A stretch of 64,000 nt of DNA from Chromobacterium sinusclupearum (GCF_002902845.1 NZ_PPTF01000020.1:1-64000); one strand, 5' to 3'. Numbered from the stretch's first letter, positions 9,159 through 17,852 are shown. The notes: a model not told the origin generated them from the letters alone. Numbers and translations are program-made.

Positions 9159-9935
9159 CTACAGCGCATGCGGATCGATGTCCGCCACGCTGTCGAACAC
9201 ATAGTCCGGCTGATACGGAAACTGCTCCATCGATTCGCGGGTGGAGACGCCGGACAACACCAGCGCAGTGCACATGCCGGCCTCCAGGCCGCCGACGATG
9301 TCGGTATCCATGCGGTCGCCTATCATCACCGCCTCTTCCGGATGGACGCCCAGCTTGCGGGTAGCCAGCAGCATCATCAGGGAGTTGGGCTTGCCGACGA
9401 TATAAGGCTTCTTGCCAGTGGCGGCCTCGATGGCGGCCAGCAGGGTGCCAGCGGCCGGCTCGTAGCCGCCCTCGATCGGATCGATCATGTCCGGATTGGT
9501 GCCGATGAACTTGGCGCCTTGGTCGATGAAGCGCACGGCTTTTTTGATCTGCTCGAAGCTGAAGGTTTGCGACTTGGCCACCACCACGTAGTCCGGGTGC
9601 GATTCCGAAATCGAGAAACCCACGTTGTACAGCTCGTTGATCAGGCCGGCGCCGCCCACCACGTAGGCAGTGGGCATGGCCTTGCGGGTCTGGCTCTTCA
9701 GGAACATCGCCGTCGCCATCGCGCTGGTGATGAAGTTGTCCTCGGTCAGACCAATGATGCCCAAGCCTTCCAGCTTCAGCCGCAGATCCAGCGGCGTCTG
9801 CTCCGCGTTGTTGGTCAGAAACAGGAAGGGGGTTTGGGTGTCGATCAGGCGTTGGACGAACTCGCGCGCGCCGGGAATCAACTGCTTGCCCCGATAGATC
9901 ACGCCATCCATGTCGGAAATGATGCTCTTGCTCAT
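9159..9935 (-). CDS. nagD: HAD-superfamily phosphatase, NagD-like
   Basis: A 258-residue cytoplasmic phosphatase of the HAD IIA group (NagD in E. coli is a nucleotide monophosphatase). Motif I is SDMDGVIYRG with nucleophile Asp8 and Asp10. Motif II is FLTNNAEQTP, and the later GKPNSLMM and MIGDRMDTDIVGG supply the Lys and acidic residues that bind phosphate and magnesium. The frame stays open to 10109, but ATG 9935 gives the standard N-terminus and GGAACC lies just upstream. It is a single gene; the exact substrate is not visible. Confidence 0.85.
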   Translation of the reverse strand: MSKSIISDMDGVIYRGKQLIPGAREFVQRLIDTQTPFLFLTNNAEQTPLDLRLKLEGLGIIGLTEDNFITSAMATAMFLKSQTRKAMPTAYVVGGAGLINELYNVGFSISESHPDYVVVAKSQTFSFEQIKKAVRFIDQGAKFIGTNPDMIDPIEGGYEPAAGTLLAAIEAATGKKPYIVGKPNSLMMLLATRKLGVHPEEAVMIGDRMDTDIVGGLEAGMCTALVLSGVSTRESMEQFPYQPDYVFDSVADIDPHAL

Positions 9936-10135
9936 AGGTGGTTCCAGAACGCAGTGCCGATTGCGCGGGCACGATCGCGGGCCGCGGCTGGGTTGCGCGA
10001 CCGGCACAGCATAGCACGGCTGCGGGGCGGCTTTATTGCGCAGGCAAGGCCTTGCCCTCCGCAGCCATGAGTCACGCCTGCCTGCGGCCGCGATATGCGG
10101 CATGCCCACGGCAGATTACCCCTTCGCTTGTTTAT

Positions 10136-10154
10136 GATAATGATATTTATTATA
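10136..10154 (+). promoter_or_regulatory. Fur box
   Basis: GATAATGATATTTATTATA matches the 19-base Fur consensus at 16 of 19 positions. It lies 17 bases before a small ORF at 10171 and more than 200 bases upstream of the NagD-like start (divergent). It implies iron-dependent repression of whatever is transcribed rightward from here. Confidence 0.8.
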
Positions 10155-10170
10155 AGAAAAACGGAAAAAT

Positions 10171-10335
10171 ATGGAACAAAAGCGACAATCCTCGCTCAGA
10201 CCTGTCTGGCTGACGCCCAAGCGGGCCGGCCAGACGGATGCCGCGCCCGTCCTCCAAAGACGGGTAGGCGCCCAACTCATCGAAAAGATGCAGTATCTCG
10301 TTCGGCGAGGCTCCTATGCAAACACAGGTCACTGA
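10171..10335 (+). CDS. Fur-box-associated small ORF (54 aa) or iron-regulated sRNA
   Basis: Directly after the Fur box, ATG 10171 opens a 54-residue frame rich in basic residues that ends in TGA at 10333-10335. GGAAAA precedes the start. The segment LQRRVGAQLIEKMQYLVRRG is faintly like HemP, the small heme-uptake protein often found behind a Fur box, but the conserved GKLILTK ending of HemP is absent and no heme-uptake gene follows. The alternative is a non-coding Fur-repressed sRNA of the NrrF/PrrF kind. I see the Fur box clearly; the product is uncertain. Confidence 0.4.
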   Translation: MEQKRQSSLRPVWLTPKRAGQTDAAPVLQRRVGAQLIEKMQYLVRRGSYANTGH

Positions 10336-10532
10336 TCTGACGACGTCGAGAGACGCCCAAGGTTAGGACAGGCTTTATCGGATTAAGGTTTAGCCCAAAG
10401 TGACTTCCCTGGCAGGATACGTTGCATAGTGCCAAAACCTAGACGCGGAGATCGCTTCCTGCACTCGCCTCCTGGTTGTCGCCCCCATTGAGAACTGTTT
10501 GCGGTTTAAACAGCTAAACGGGGAATTCCTAC
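10336..10532 (+). other. Leader region upstream of mgtE
   Basis: About 200 bases without a coding frame. A short hairpin CTGTTT...AAACAG lies near 10495-10515 just before the mgtE start. I looked for the M-box (ykoK) magnesium riboswitch motifs and did not find them. The 12-base word GGACAGGCTTTA at about 10366 repeats a word near 6400. Confidence 0.35.
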
Positions 10533-11558
10533 ATGACTTACGTCGCAAGCCACATCCACGCCGCCGCACCACAAGCGGATATTGATTTGAAAGAAACCGT
10601 CGCATCCTATATGAGCGCCTCGCTGATCACGCTCAGACCAGGCATGTCGGTCGGCCGCGCCCGCGGCCATATCCTGAGCCAGTTGCACGAGAACGATGTT
10701 CCGGCACAGGTCTTTGTCACCGATGACAGCGGCTTTCTGCATGGCCGGCTGTCGCTGAAGGCGCTGCTGACCGAGCAGGATGAACAGCGCCTTGTTTCCA
10801 CCATGATGCTGGCGCCCGACTACTCGGTCGAGCCCGGCCAGTTGCGCCGGGATATCGCGCCGGAACTGACCGAAAAAACCCTGGACATCGTGCCGGTGGT
10901 TCGCGGTGGCAAGCTGGTGGGCGCGCTGTACGAGCGCGAAATCGCCGCCTTGATCCGCGATGAAGGCACCGACGACGCCCAGCGCCAAGGCGCCAGCCTG
11001 CCGCTGGACACGCCGTATCTGAGCACCAGCCCATGGGGCCTGTGGAAGAAGCGCCTGCCCTGGCTGCTGCTGCTGTTCGCCGCCGAAGCCTACACCAGCA
11101 CCATCCTGCAGGTATTCGAGGAACAACTGGAGGCGGTGATCGCGCTGGCCTTCTTCATTCCGCTGCTGATCGGCACCGGCGGCAACAGCGGCACGCAGAT
11201 CACATCCACCCTGGTGCGCGCCATGGCGGTGGGCGAAGTGGGGCTGCGCAATCTGGGCACTGTGCTGCGCAAGGAAGTCACCACCTCGTTCATGATCGCG
11301 CTGGCGATAGGCATGGTGGGCTTGCTCCGCGCCTGGATGCTGGGCGTCGGCCATGAAGTGGCGATAGTGGTGTGTTTGACCTTGTTCGCCATCACGGTAT
11401 GGAGCGCCATCGTGTCGTCCATCATTCCGATGCTGCTGAAGAAGATGCGCATCGACCCGGCCGTGGTGTCTGCGCCCTTCATCGCCACCTTCATCGACGG
11501 CACCGGTTTGGTGATCTATTTCAACATCGCCAAGCTGGTCATCACCGATCTGGCCTGA
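10533..11558 (+). CDS. mgtE: MgtE-family magnesium transporter
   Basis: A 341-residue inner-membrane Mg2+ channel of the SLC41/MgtE family. Residues 20-145 contain paired CBS domains (ASYMSASLITLRPGMSVGRA and the following repeat) that sense cytoplasmic magnesium. Five membrane helices follow from about residue 170, including the selectivity region PLLIGTGGNSGTQ and the terminal FIDGTGLVIYFNIAK. It lacks the long N-terminal helical domain of the 450-residue MgtE proteins, so it is a short form. The start at 10533 follows GGGGAATTCCTAC. It is a single gene. Confidence 0.9.
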   Translation: MTYVASHIHAAAPQADIDLKETVASYMSASLITLRPGMSVGRARGHILSQLHENDVPAQVFVTDDSGFLHGRLSLKALLTEQDEQRLVSTMMLAPDYSVEPGQLRRDIAPELTEKTLDIVPVVRGGKLVGALYEREIAALIRDEGTDDAQRQGASLPLDTPYLSTSPWGLWKKRLPWLLLLFAAEAYTSTILQVFEEQLEAVIALAFFIPLLIGTGGNSGTQITSTLVRAMAVGEVGLRNLGTVLRKEVTTSFMIALAIGMVGLLRAWMLGVGHEVAIVVCLTLFAITVWSAIVSSIIPMLLKKMRIDPAVVSAPFIATFIDGTGLVIYFNIAKLVITDLA

Positions 11559-11674
11559 CGCCAGGGCGATCGACCCGCGTCCGCTACCCGCTTTAATGTC
11601 GGGTGGCTCCCTTTCGAAAAGCAGCCCGCCCGCTCCGGATGGAACGGGAGGACTGCTCCCAGCTGGCAGCCGCC

Positions 11675-12619
11675 TCAGGCCGCCTGTTCGAGCACGCTGG
11701 CGGCGATGGCGGCGTCCTGGACGCCGACGCCGGTCAGATCGACCAGCGTGATCTGTTCTTCGCTGCGCCGAAAACTCCGGTCTTGGGCCAGCGCAGCGCC
11801 CAGTTCGATGATGCGGGAAGGCGCCAGCAATCCTGCATTGACCGCGTGCGACAATTCGCCGTAGGCCACGCACTGCGCCAACGAATCAGCGACCACCACA
11901 TCCGCTTCTGCCGCGATGGCCGGGTCCAGTTCCTGCTTGCCCGGTCCGTCTGCGCCCAGCGCGGTGATGTGCGTGCCCGGCCGTATCCAGCCGCGCTGCA
12001 GCAGCGGCCCGCGCGACGGCGTCGCCGTGACGATCAGGTTCGCCTGCGCAGCCACCTCGCGCGGATCGGCCGCCGCGAGCGCGCGGAAGCCCAGTTGCGC
12101 GGCGAAGGCGCAGAAGGCGGCGGCCTGCTCCGGTTGCCGGCTCCAAACCCACACGTCACGACAATCCGTGACCTGCATCAGTTGCTCCAGTTGAGCGCGC
12201 GCCTGCTCGCCCGCCCCCAGCAAACCTATCGCCTCGACCTTCGCCGGCGCCAATAAACTGGCCGCCAGCCGCCCGGCAAGTGCGGTCCGCATCGTGGTCA
12301 GCCAACCTTGGTCCTGCAACAGCGCCAGCACCCGGCCGTCCGTGGCCGACAGCACCAGCACCAGGCCGTCGTTGCTGGGCAAGCCGCGCGCCGGGTTGTC
12401 GTAGAAACCGGTGGATATCTTCACTGCCAACACCTTCTCTCCGGCGATATAAGCCGATTTGACGCAGCAATCGCCGTTGGCGTCGGCGAAGTGGAAGTTC
12501 TGCACCGGCGCCGACAGAACATCGCCGCGCGAGTAGGCGATGAAGCCGGCCCTCACCCTGGCCAGCGCGCGCTCTGTGTCGAAGCGCGAAATGATGGTTT
12601 CCTTGTCAAGCAGCTCCAT
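11675..12619 (-). CDS. Ornithine cyclodeaminase / mu-crystallin family NAD(P)-dependent reductase
   Basis: A 314-residue Rossmann-fold enzyme. The family includes ornithine cyclodeaminase, imine reductases such as DauB and iminosuccinate reductase, and EutC. Visible motifs are VKISTGFYDNPARGLPS, the dinucleotide-binding GLLGAGEQARAQLEQL near residue 124, ANLIVTATPS and HITALGADGPGKQELDP. ATG 12619 follows GGAGG at a 6-base gap; an upstream extension to 12661 lacks a ribosome site. The start overlaps the dehydratase stop by 14 bases, so the two are translated together. With the dehydratase it probably reduces the imine formed from a beta-hydroxy amino acid; this is inference. Confidence 0.85.
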   Translation of the reverse strand: MELLDKETIISRFDTERALARVRAGFIAYSRGDVLSAPVQNFHFADANGDCCVKSAYIAGEKVLAVKISTGFYDNPARGLPSNDGLVLVLSATDGRVLALLQDQGWLTTMRTALAGRLAASLLAPAKVEAIGLLGAGEQARAQLEQLMQVTDCRDVWVWSRQPEQAAAFCAFAAQLGFRALAAADPREVAAQANLIVTATPSRGPLLQRGWIRPGTHITALGADGPGKQELDPAIAAEADVVVADSLAQCVAYGELSHAVNAGLLAPSRIIELGAALAQDRSFRRSEEQITLVDLTGVGVQDAAIAASVLEQAA

Positions 12620-13571
12620 GGCAGGCCTCCAGAAATGTCTCCAGCTTGATGTTGCGCCCACACAGCACCACCGCCACCGGCTGGCCGCGGTATGCCTCGG
12701 CCTGTTGGAACAGTCCGGCCATCGCGACGCCGGCCGCGCCCTCGACGATCCAGCGCTCGGTCTCGGCGATCTTGCGCATCGCGGCCTTGATCGCCGCCTC
12801 GTCCACCAGCGCGGTCTTGTCTATCACCCGCTGCGCGATGGGCAAAGTGATTGCGCCAGGCTCCACGCCGCCTGCGGTGCCGTCGGAAATGGTGTCCAGC
12901 TCCTCATATTCGACGATCTCGCCAGCCAGCATGCTCTGATACAGCGCCTGGGAATGGCGCGGCCAGCAGCCGACGATCTCGGTACTCGGGCTCATCATCT
13001 CCAACGCGGAGCCGATGCCGGAAATCATGCCGCCGCCGCCCACCGACGCGAACACCGCCGCCAGGCCAGGATGCTGCTCAGCCAGCTCCATCCCTATCGT
13101 GCCCTGGCCGGCGATGACGTCGACGTCGTTGTACGGCGAGACGAAGGGCAGCCCCGCCCGTTCGGCGAGCCGCGCGGCCTCCAACTCCACTTCCAACATC
13201 GGCGCGTCGATGACGACCACCTTCGCGCCGTGGGCGCGGATCGCGTCCAGCTTCACCTCGGACGCCGCGGCCGACGCGTATACCGTGACCGGCACGCCAG
13301 CCAACTTGCCGGCCAGCGCCACGCCCAGGCCATGGTTGCCGCTGGACACCGTGGCGACGCCCGTCCGGCGAGACATGGCGTCTAGCAGCCGGATCTTGTT
13401 GCTGGCGCCGCGGAACTTGAAGGAGCCTGTATGCTGCAGATGTTCGCATTTCAAATACACCTCGCATCCGGTCAAAACCGACAACGCCGGGCTGTGGTTC
13501 AAAGGCGTGACGGCGACCTGCGGCCGCAATGCGCGATGGGCATCGGGTATGCACTGGTACAAATCGTTCAT
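12606..13571 (-). CDS. PLP-dependent threonine/serine-type dehydratase
   Basis: A 321-residue fold-type II PLP enzyme. Lys52 in GSFKFRGA forms the Schiff base, SSGNHG binds the substrate carboxylate, and SVGGGGMISG binds the PLP phosphate. It lacks the C-terminal ACT-like domain of biosynthetic IlvA, which fits a catabolic enzyme or a hydroxyaspartate or hydroxyectoine-type dehydratase (EutB group). It is first in a two-gene operon with the reductase, divergent from a YheO/DauR-type regulator. A promoter with TATAAT lies on the minus strand at 13657-13662 between two TAGACAA words. Confidence 0.85.
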   Translation of the reverse strand: MNDLYQCIPDAHRALRPQVAVTPLNHSPALSVLTGCEVYLKCEHLQHTGSFKFRGASNKIRLLDAMSRRTGVATVSSGNHGLGVALAGKLAGVPVTVYASAAASEVKLDAIRAHGAKVVVIDAPMLEVELEAARLAERAGLPFVSPYNDVDVIAGQGTIGMELAEQHPGLAAVFASVGGGGMISGIGSALEMMSPSTEIVGCWPRHSQALYQSMLAGEIVEYEELDTISDGTAGGVEPGAITLPIAQRVIDKTALVDEAAIKAAMRKIAETERWIVEGAAGVAMAGLFQQAEAYRGQPVAVVLCGRNIKLETFLEACHGAA

Positions 13572-13647
13572 GATCTTGCGTCCTGTAAAGTAGCCCGGCG
13601 GTACACAGCGTCCACTGCGCGGGATTGAGTTGAGATGGAATTAAATA

Positions 13648-13672
13648 TAGACAAAAATTATACAATAGACAA
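13648..13672 (-). promoter_or_regulatory. Promoter -10 and paired TTGTCTA motifs for the dehydratase operon
   Basis: TAGACAA occurs at 13648-13654 and 13666-13672; read on the minus strand these are direct TTGTCTA repeats. They flank TATAAT, the candidate -10 box for the leftward operon. The same heptamer overlaps the -10 of the divergent regulator gene, so it is a candidate operator. Confidence 0.5.
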
Positions 13673-13832
13673 TTAGTACAAAAATAATCGTATCCGAAAT
13701 CACGAATCATCCAGTGGAAAACTAAGACAAGTCCGCTGACAAGACTTGCCGGGAAAGCCATTTCAGGGCAATTGGCCGCTGAAAAAGATCCTGCCGACGA
13801 GTGCAACATTCAGGCGACACTGTCCAAAAATG

Positions 13833-13850
13833 AGACGAATTGTCTATAAT
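13833..13850 (+). promoter_or_regulatory. Operator AGACgaattGTCT overlapping the regulator's -10 box
   Basis: AGAC at 13833-13836 and GTCT at 13842-13845 form an inverted repeat. The right half (TTGTCTA, 13840-13846) runs into TATAAT at 13845-13850. A regulator bound here would block its own promoter, so autoregulation is likely. Confidence 0.5.
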
Positions 13851-13880
13851 CCAAACCATCGTTCACTTCTGCCCGCCGTC

Positions 13881-14528
13881 ATGCATCGAACCCAGCCTTC
13901 CCCGGTGAAAGATCTGCTGCTGAATCGCTACGCCCATATCGCCGACGGCATCGCCGCCTTGTTTCATCCCTATGTCGAAGTGGTGATCCATGACCTGTAC
14001 GATCAGACCGTGCTGCACATCGCCCACAATCTGTCCCGCCGCGAACCGGGCGACGACTCCGCCCTGGAAGAGATACCAGGCACCGCTCGGGAACGCGTCG
14101 TCGGCCCCTACGAGAAACTCAACTGGGATGGCCGCAAGATGCGCAGCGTCAGCGCGGTACTGTTCGATGACCTAGCCCGGCCCGCAGGCATGATGTGCAT
14201 CAACTTCAATATCGCGGTGTTCGATGAGATGCGCGGGGCGCTGGACATCCTGCTCCAAGGCGCGGGCATGCGGCCGCAGCCGGACGAGCTGTTCCGAGAC
14301 GACTGGCAGGAGCGGATCAACCTGTTCCTGCACGGCTGGTTGCGCGAGCGCGGCGCCAGCCTCAACAGCCTGCGCCGCGCGCAGAAACGGCAATTGGTGG
14401 ACGCGTTGCACGCGGAAGGCGCGTTCAGCGGCAAAAGCGCGGTCAATTACGTGGCCAACGTCCTGGGGATGGGCCGCGCCACGGTATACAAGCGGATCAA
14501 GGAGTTGCGCGAGGCCGAGGCCCAGTAG
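13881..14528 (+). CDS. YheO/DauR-type transcriptional regulator (PAS-like plus HTH)
   Basis: A 215-residue DNA-binding protein. Residues 15-130 match the YheO-like PAS domain (LFHPYVEVVIHDLYDQTVLHI, MMCINFNI) and residues 155-213 the associated helix-turn-helix (SAVNYVANVLGMGRATVYKRI). DauR of Pseudomonas, which controls D-arginine catabolism next to an ornithine-cyclodeaminase-like DauB, has this architecture. Here too it sits divergent from a cyclodeaminase-family gene, so it most likely senses the substrate of that operon. The frame is open further upstream, but ATG 13881 gives the canonical N-terminus and lies 31 bases after the -10 box. Confidence 0.85.
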   Translation: MHRTQPSPVKDLLLNRYAHIADGIAALFHPYVEVVIHDLYDQTVLHIAHNLSRREPGDDSALEEIPGTARERVVGPYEKLNWDGRKMRSVSAVLFDDLARPAGMMCINFNIAVFDEMRGALDILLQGAGMRPQPDELFRDDWQERINLFLHGWLRERGASLNSLRRAQKRQLVDALHAEGAFSGKSAVNYVANVLGMGRATVYKRIKELREAEAQ

Positions 14529-14673
14529 GCCGGTCACCGCCACCTTCCCATGCTCAAGTCAGGCCGCCCCGCTCGCCGCACACGGCAGAGCCGGAACGCA
14601 TTTGGCAAATCTGCGCGCGGCGGCGGAAAGACTCGGCAAGAAATGCGCAAGGACACTAGGCATGATTTTCGGG

Positions 14674-14694
14674 TCAGGGAAACGCCCTGATTTT
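14674..14694 (+). promoter_or_regulatory. Hairpin just before the collagenase ribosome site
   Basis: TCAGGG at 14674-14679 pairs with CCCTGA at 14685-14690 and is followed by TTTT. It lies 13 bases before the start codon and directly before CCGGAG. It could be an attenuator or an mRNA-stabilising 5' hairpin; the sequence does not decide. Confidence 0.4.
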
Positions 14695-14707
14695 CCGGAG
14701 ACAAAAC

Positions 14708-16948
14708 ATGCGAAGCATCTCACTTGCCGCGCTGTGCATCGCCTTGGCCGCCGCGCTGGCGACGCCTGCCCAGGCCTCGCCCAAACCGTACAAAACGCCG
14801 CACCAAGCGAAAATACAGGCCCGGCAACCGGCCGCGCCGCGGCTGTGGCAGCATCGTCCGCCAACGGACTTCCAAGCCCGCTATCGCCTGCAGGACAACC
14901 GCACCGTGATCGGCCGGCCGCTGAAGAAACTGATCCGCCACGCCGCCACGCCGCAGTGCCAGGACATGAACGCGCTGGCCAGCCACAGCGGCGCCGACCT
15001 TGCCAACTACCTGGCCACCCTGCCCGACTACACCTGCGCTTATGGCCTGTTTGCGCTGGATAAGAACCTGGCATCGACGATCTTCACGCCCTCGAATCTC
15101 AATGCGGCGGCCAGCCGCTTCATCCAGGAGGCGGCAGCCTATGACGCCTCGTCGATGGCGCTGGTGAATCTCACCTTGTACCTGCGCGCCGGCTACTATC
15201 TGGCCAGCACCGGCACGCTGCCGGCGCTCGACCCCAACCTGCAATCCTCGCTGCGTCCCGGCATCCGCCAGCTGGCGGGCGGCGCCGCGCTGTTCGCCGC
15301 CAACGCCCAGGCGCCCACCACAGCCAATGAAGTGATGACGCTGATCACCAATATGGCGGATGAGGCCTATTACCTGCCATCGATACGCGCCATCATCCAG
15401 CGCTACACCAACAGCGCGGCCAATCCCAATGCCGCGCTCGCCCTGCGGGAAAGTTCGGCCAGCCGCGGCTTCACTGGCGCGCTGACCGTGCTGTTCTACG
15501 CCCATGGCCGCGCCAATGCCTTGCCGCTGCTGCAGAATGACGGCAGCTATGCGGCGGCGCTGACTCAGTTCGTGCTTGCAGACAAAACCAGCCTGATCGG
15601 CACCGAAAGCGCCTTCCAACTGGGCGACGCCACCCGCGAGGGGCTGCGCTTCATGCAGTACCCGGCGCTGCTGCCGTCGATCAAGCCGCAGGCGAAGACC
15701 ATTCTGGCCGGCAGCAGCATGACCGGCGCCGGCAACGAGATGTGGCTGGCCGCCGCCGAGGCGGTGAAATACTACGATGCCAGCCATTGCAGCGAATATG
15801 GCACCTGCAATTTTGAAACCCGGCTCGCCGACGCCGTCCTGGTCAACCGCTACACCTGCAGCCCCACCATCCGCATCCGCGCCCAGGAAATGACCGACGA
15901 ACAGATGCAATCGTCGTGCGCGCTGCTGCAAAAGGAAGAATCGTATTTCCACCAGATGCTGCAAACCCACAAACAGCCGGTCGCTGACGACAACAACACC
16001 TCGCTGGAGGTGGTCGTGTTCGACGACTACGACAATTACGCTAAGTACGCCGGCGTGATTTACGGCATTGGCACCGACAATGGCGGCATGTATGTGGAAG
16101 GCAATCCGGCCGATCCGAACAACCAGGCTCGCTTCATCGCCCACGAAGCCTCGTGGCTGCGCCCGGTGTTCAATGTGTGGAATCTGGAGCATGAATACAT
16201 CCACTACCTGGACGGCCGCTTCGACATGTATGGCGACTTCGCCGCCGCTACCCAGCAGCCGACCGTATGGTGGATAGAGGGGTTGGCCGAATATCTCTCC
16301 TTGCGCAACGACAACCAGACCGCCATCGACGTGGTGAACACCGGCAACTACAAATTGAGCCAGATTTTCGGCAACACCTACGACATGCCGGACTATGTCA
16401 CCCGCGCCTACCGCTGGGGCTATATGGCCACCCGCTTCATGTTCGAGCGGCACCGCGCCGATATCGACGCCATGCTGCCGCTGTGGCGCAAAGGCGACTA
16501 CGCGGGCGGCTATATGGGCTTGATGCGGCAGATCGGCAACCGCTACGACGGTGAATTCGCCGCCTGGGCGCAATCGGCCACCACTGCCGGCCAGCCGCCG
16601 CTGCCTCCAGCTTCCAGCCTGCCGCCATGCAATGAAGGCTATCCGAACCGGCTGGGCAAGAACTGCTCGATCACCGCGTCCGCCGCCGGCGCCGCCTACG
16701 CCACCATTCTGCTGCCGGCCGGCGCGCGCAACCTGCGGCTATGGACCAGCGGCGGCACGGGAGACGTGGATCTTTATGTCGCCAAAGACCGCTACCCGAC
16801 GCCGTCCAGCTATGACTACGCCTCGGCCAGCGTCGGCAATGAAGAATCCGTCGCCATTCCCTTGCCCCAAAGCGGGCATTGGTATTATCTGACGCTTCAG
16901 GCGAAGCAGCCGTTTGCCAGCGTCAGCGTCAACGCCAGTTACGAATAA
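14708..16948 (+). CDS. Secreted microbial collagenase (peptidase M9) with PPC domain
   Basis: A 746-residue exported zinc protease that degrades collagen. Residues 1-23 are a signal peptide. An activator-type helical region (about 90-390) precedes the peptidase. The gluzincin motif is His495-Glu496-Tyr-Ile-His499, with Glu524 in WWIEGLAEY as third zinc ligand; the spacing is near that of clostridial ColG. Residues about 640-746 form one C-terminal PPC domain (GGTGDVDLYVAKDRYPT), a secretion or substrate-binding module often removed after export. There is no PKD domain. CCGGAG precedes the ATG. It is a likely virulence or nutrient-scavenging factor. Confidence 0.92.
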   Translation: MRSISLAALCIALAAALATPAQASPKPYKTPHQAKIQARQPAAPRLWQHRPPTDFQARYRLQDNRTVIGRPLKKLIRHAATPQCQDMNALASHSGADLANYLATLPDYTCAYGLFALDKNLASTIFTPSNLNAAASRFIQEAAAYDASSMALVNLTLYLRAGYYLASTGTLPALDPNLQSSLRPGIRQLAGGAALFAANAQAPTTANEVMTLITNMADEAYYLPSIRAIIQRYTNSAANPNAALALRESSASRGFTGALTVLFYAHGRANALPLLQNDGSYAAALTQFVLADKTSLIGTESAFQLGDATREGLRFMQYPALLPSIKPQAKTILAGSSMTGAGNEMWLAAAEAVKYYDASHCSEYGTCNFETRLADAVLVNRYTCSPTIRIRAQEMTDEQMQSSCALLQKEESYFHQMLQTHKQPVADDNNTSLEVVVFDDYDNYAKYAGVIYGIGTDNGGMYVEGNPADPNNQARFIAHEASWLRPVFNVWNLEHEYIHYLDGRFDMYGDFAAATQQPTVWWIEGLAEYLSLRNDNQTAIDVVNTGNYKLSQIFGNTYDMPDYVTRAYRWGYMATRFMFERHRADIDAMLPLWRKGDYAGGYMGLMRQIGNRYDGEFAAWAQSATTAGQPPLPPASSLPPCNEGYPNRLGKNCSITASAAGAAYATILLPAGARNLRLWTSGGTGDVDLYVAKDRYPTPSSYDYASASVGNEESVAIPLPQSGHWYYLTLQAKQPFASVSVNASYE

Positions 16949-16951
16949 TCT

Positions 16952-16984
16952 AAGCCGCCGCGGCGCAGCCCTCGCCGCGGCTTT
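16952..16984 (+). terminator. Terminator after the collagenase gene
   Basis: AAGCCGCCGCGGCG and CGCCGCGGCTTT form a stem with one bulge, ending in TTTC. It lies 4 bases after the stop codon. Confidence 0.65.
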
Positions 16985-17105
16985 CTTGCAAAATGCATGA
17001 AGTTGATCCATGTTATCCATGTAAATGCCAAGTAAATAATTGGCAACCAGGATGGCATCGCCACCACGCCGCCGCCAGGCGGCCTTGCGCAAGGATCGTC
17101 ACAAC

Positions 17106-17852
17106 ATGCACATGTCCCTGCAACAGCCATTTCTAATCAGCGAGCTGCCTGCCGCCCGCACGATGGCGTCGCTGTTCGACCACCTGCCCGATGTCGTATT
17201 CGCGATCAAAGACTTGAACAGCCGCTACCTTGCGCTCAGCGAGGGCTGCGTGTTGCGCTGCGCGCTGCGCAACCGCTGCCAGGCGGAAGGCCGCACCGCG
17301 CATGAGCTGTTTCCCAGCGCCATGGCAGACCGCTACCACGCGCAAGACCGCTCGCTCTACGCCGAACGCGCGCCGCTGCGCAACCGGCTTGACCTGACCG
17401 TCTACCCCGACGGCGCCCACGGCTGGTGCCTGACCAGCAAGCAGCCGCTGCAGCATCCGGATGGACGGCTGCTCGGCCTGGTCTGCATTTCGAAAGATCT
17501 GGCCGATCTGACCCGAGAAAAACTGCTGGATGAGCGCTTTGCCGCTTGCGTAGACCACATCCAGACCCACTACCACCGCCCGCTTCATCTGGACGAGCTG
17601 TGCGAGCTATCCGGCCTCAGCATCGGCCAGCTGGATCGGCGCATGAAACGCGTGTTTCAACTCTGTACCGGCGACTTCATCCGCCGGACCCGCATGGATG
17701 CGGCCAGCCACGCCATTCGACACAGCCGTCGGCCTCTGGCGGACATCGCCACGGCTTGCGGCTTCTCCGACCAGAGCGCCCTCACCCGACTCTGCCGGCA
17801 GTTGCTGGGCGTCAGTCCTCGCCAGCTCAGAATCGGCCTGAATCGCGGCTGA
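17106..17852 (+). CDS. PAS-domain AraC-family transcriptional regulator
   Basis: A 248-residue regulator. Residues 20-130 are a PAS-like domain (DHLPDVVFAIKDLNSRYLALS, LGLVCISKDL) that may bind a small ligand. Residues 145-245 are the AraC double helix-turn-helix (LSIGQLDRRMKRVFQLCTG, IATACGFSDQSALTRLCRQ). ATG 17106 has AAGGATC upstream; the open frame to 17040 lacks such a site. It directly precedes the patB-like gene on the same strand (76-base gap), which it may control. Confidence 0.85.
   Translation: MHMSLQQPFLISELPAARTMASLFDHLPDVVFAIKDLNSRYLALSEGCVLRCALRNRCQAEGRTAHELFPSAMADRYHAQDRSLYAERAPLRNRLDLTVYPDGAHGWCLTSKQPLQHPDGRLLGLVCISKDLADLTREKLLDERFAACVDHIQTHYHRPLHLDELCELSGLSIGQLDRRMKRVFQLCTGDFIRRTRMDAASHAIRHSRRPLADIATACGFSDQSALTRLCRQLLGVSPRQLRIGLNRG

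Noticed and set aside
10150..10332. 60-codon minus-strand frame opposite the Fur-box ORF
   Set aside because: No ribosome site, no family, and the Fur box orients transcription rightward.
10336..10532. M-box (ykoK) magnesium riboswitch before mgtE
   Set aside because: The conserved M-box words are not visible; only a small hairpin near the start is.
14720..16573. 617-codon minus-strand frame opposite the collagenase
   Set aside because: Sense strand encodes a complete M9 peptidase with HEYIH; the antisense translation is low-complexity Gly/Arg/His-rich.
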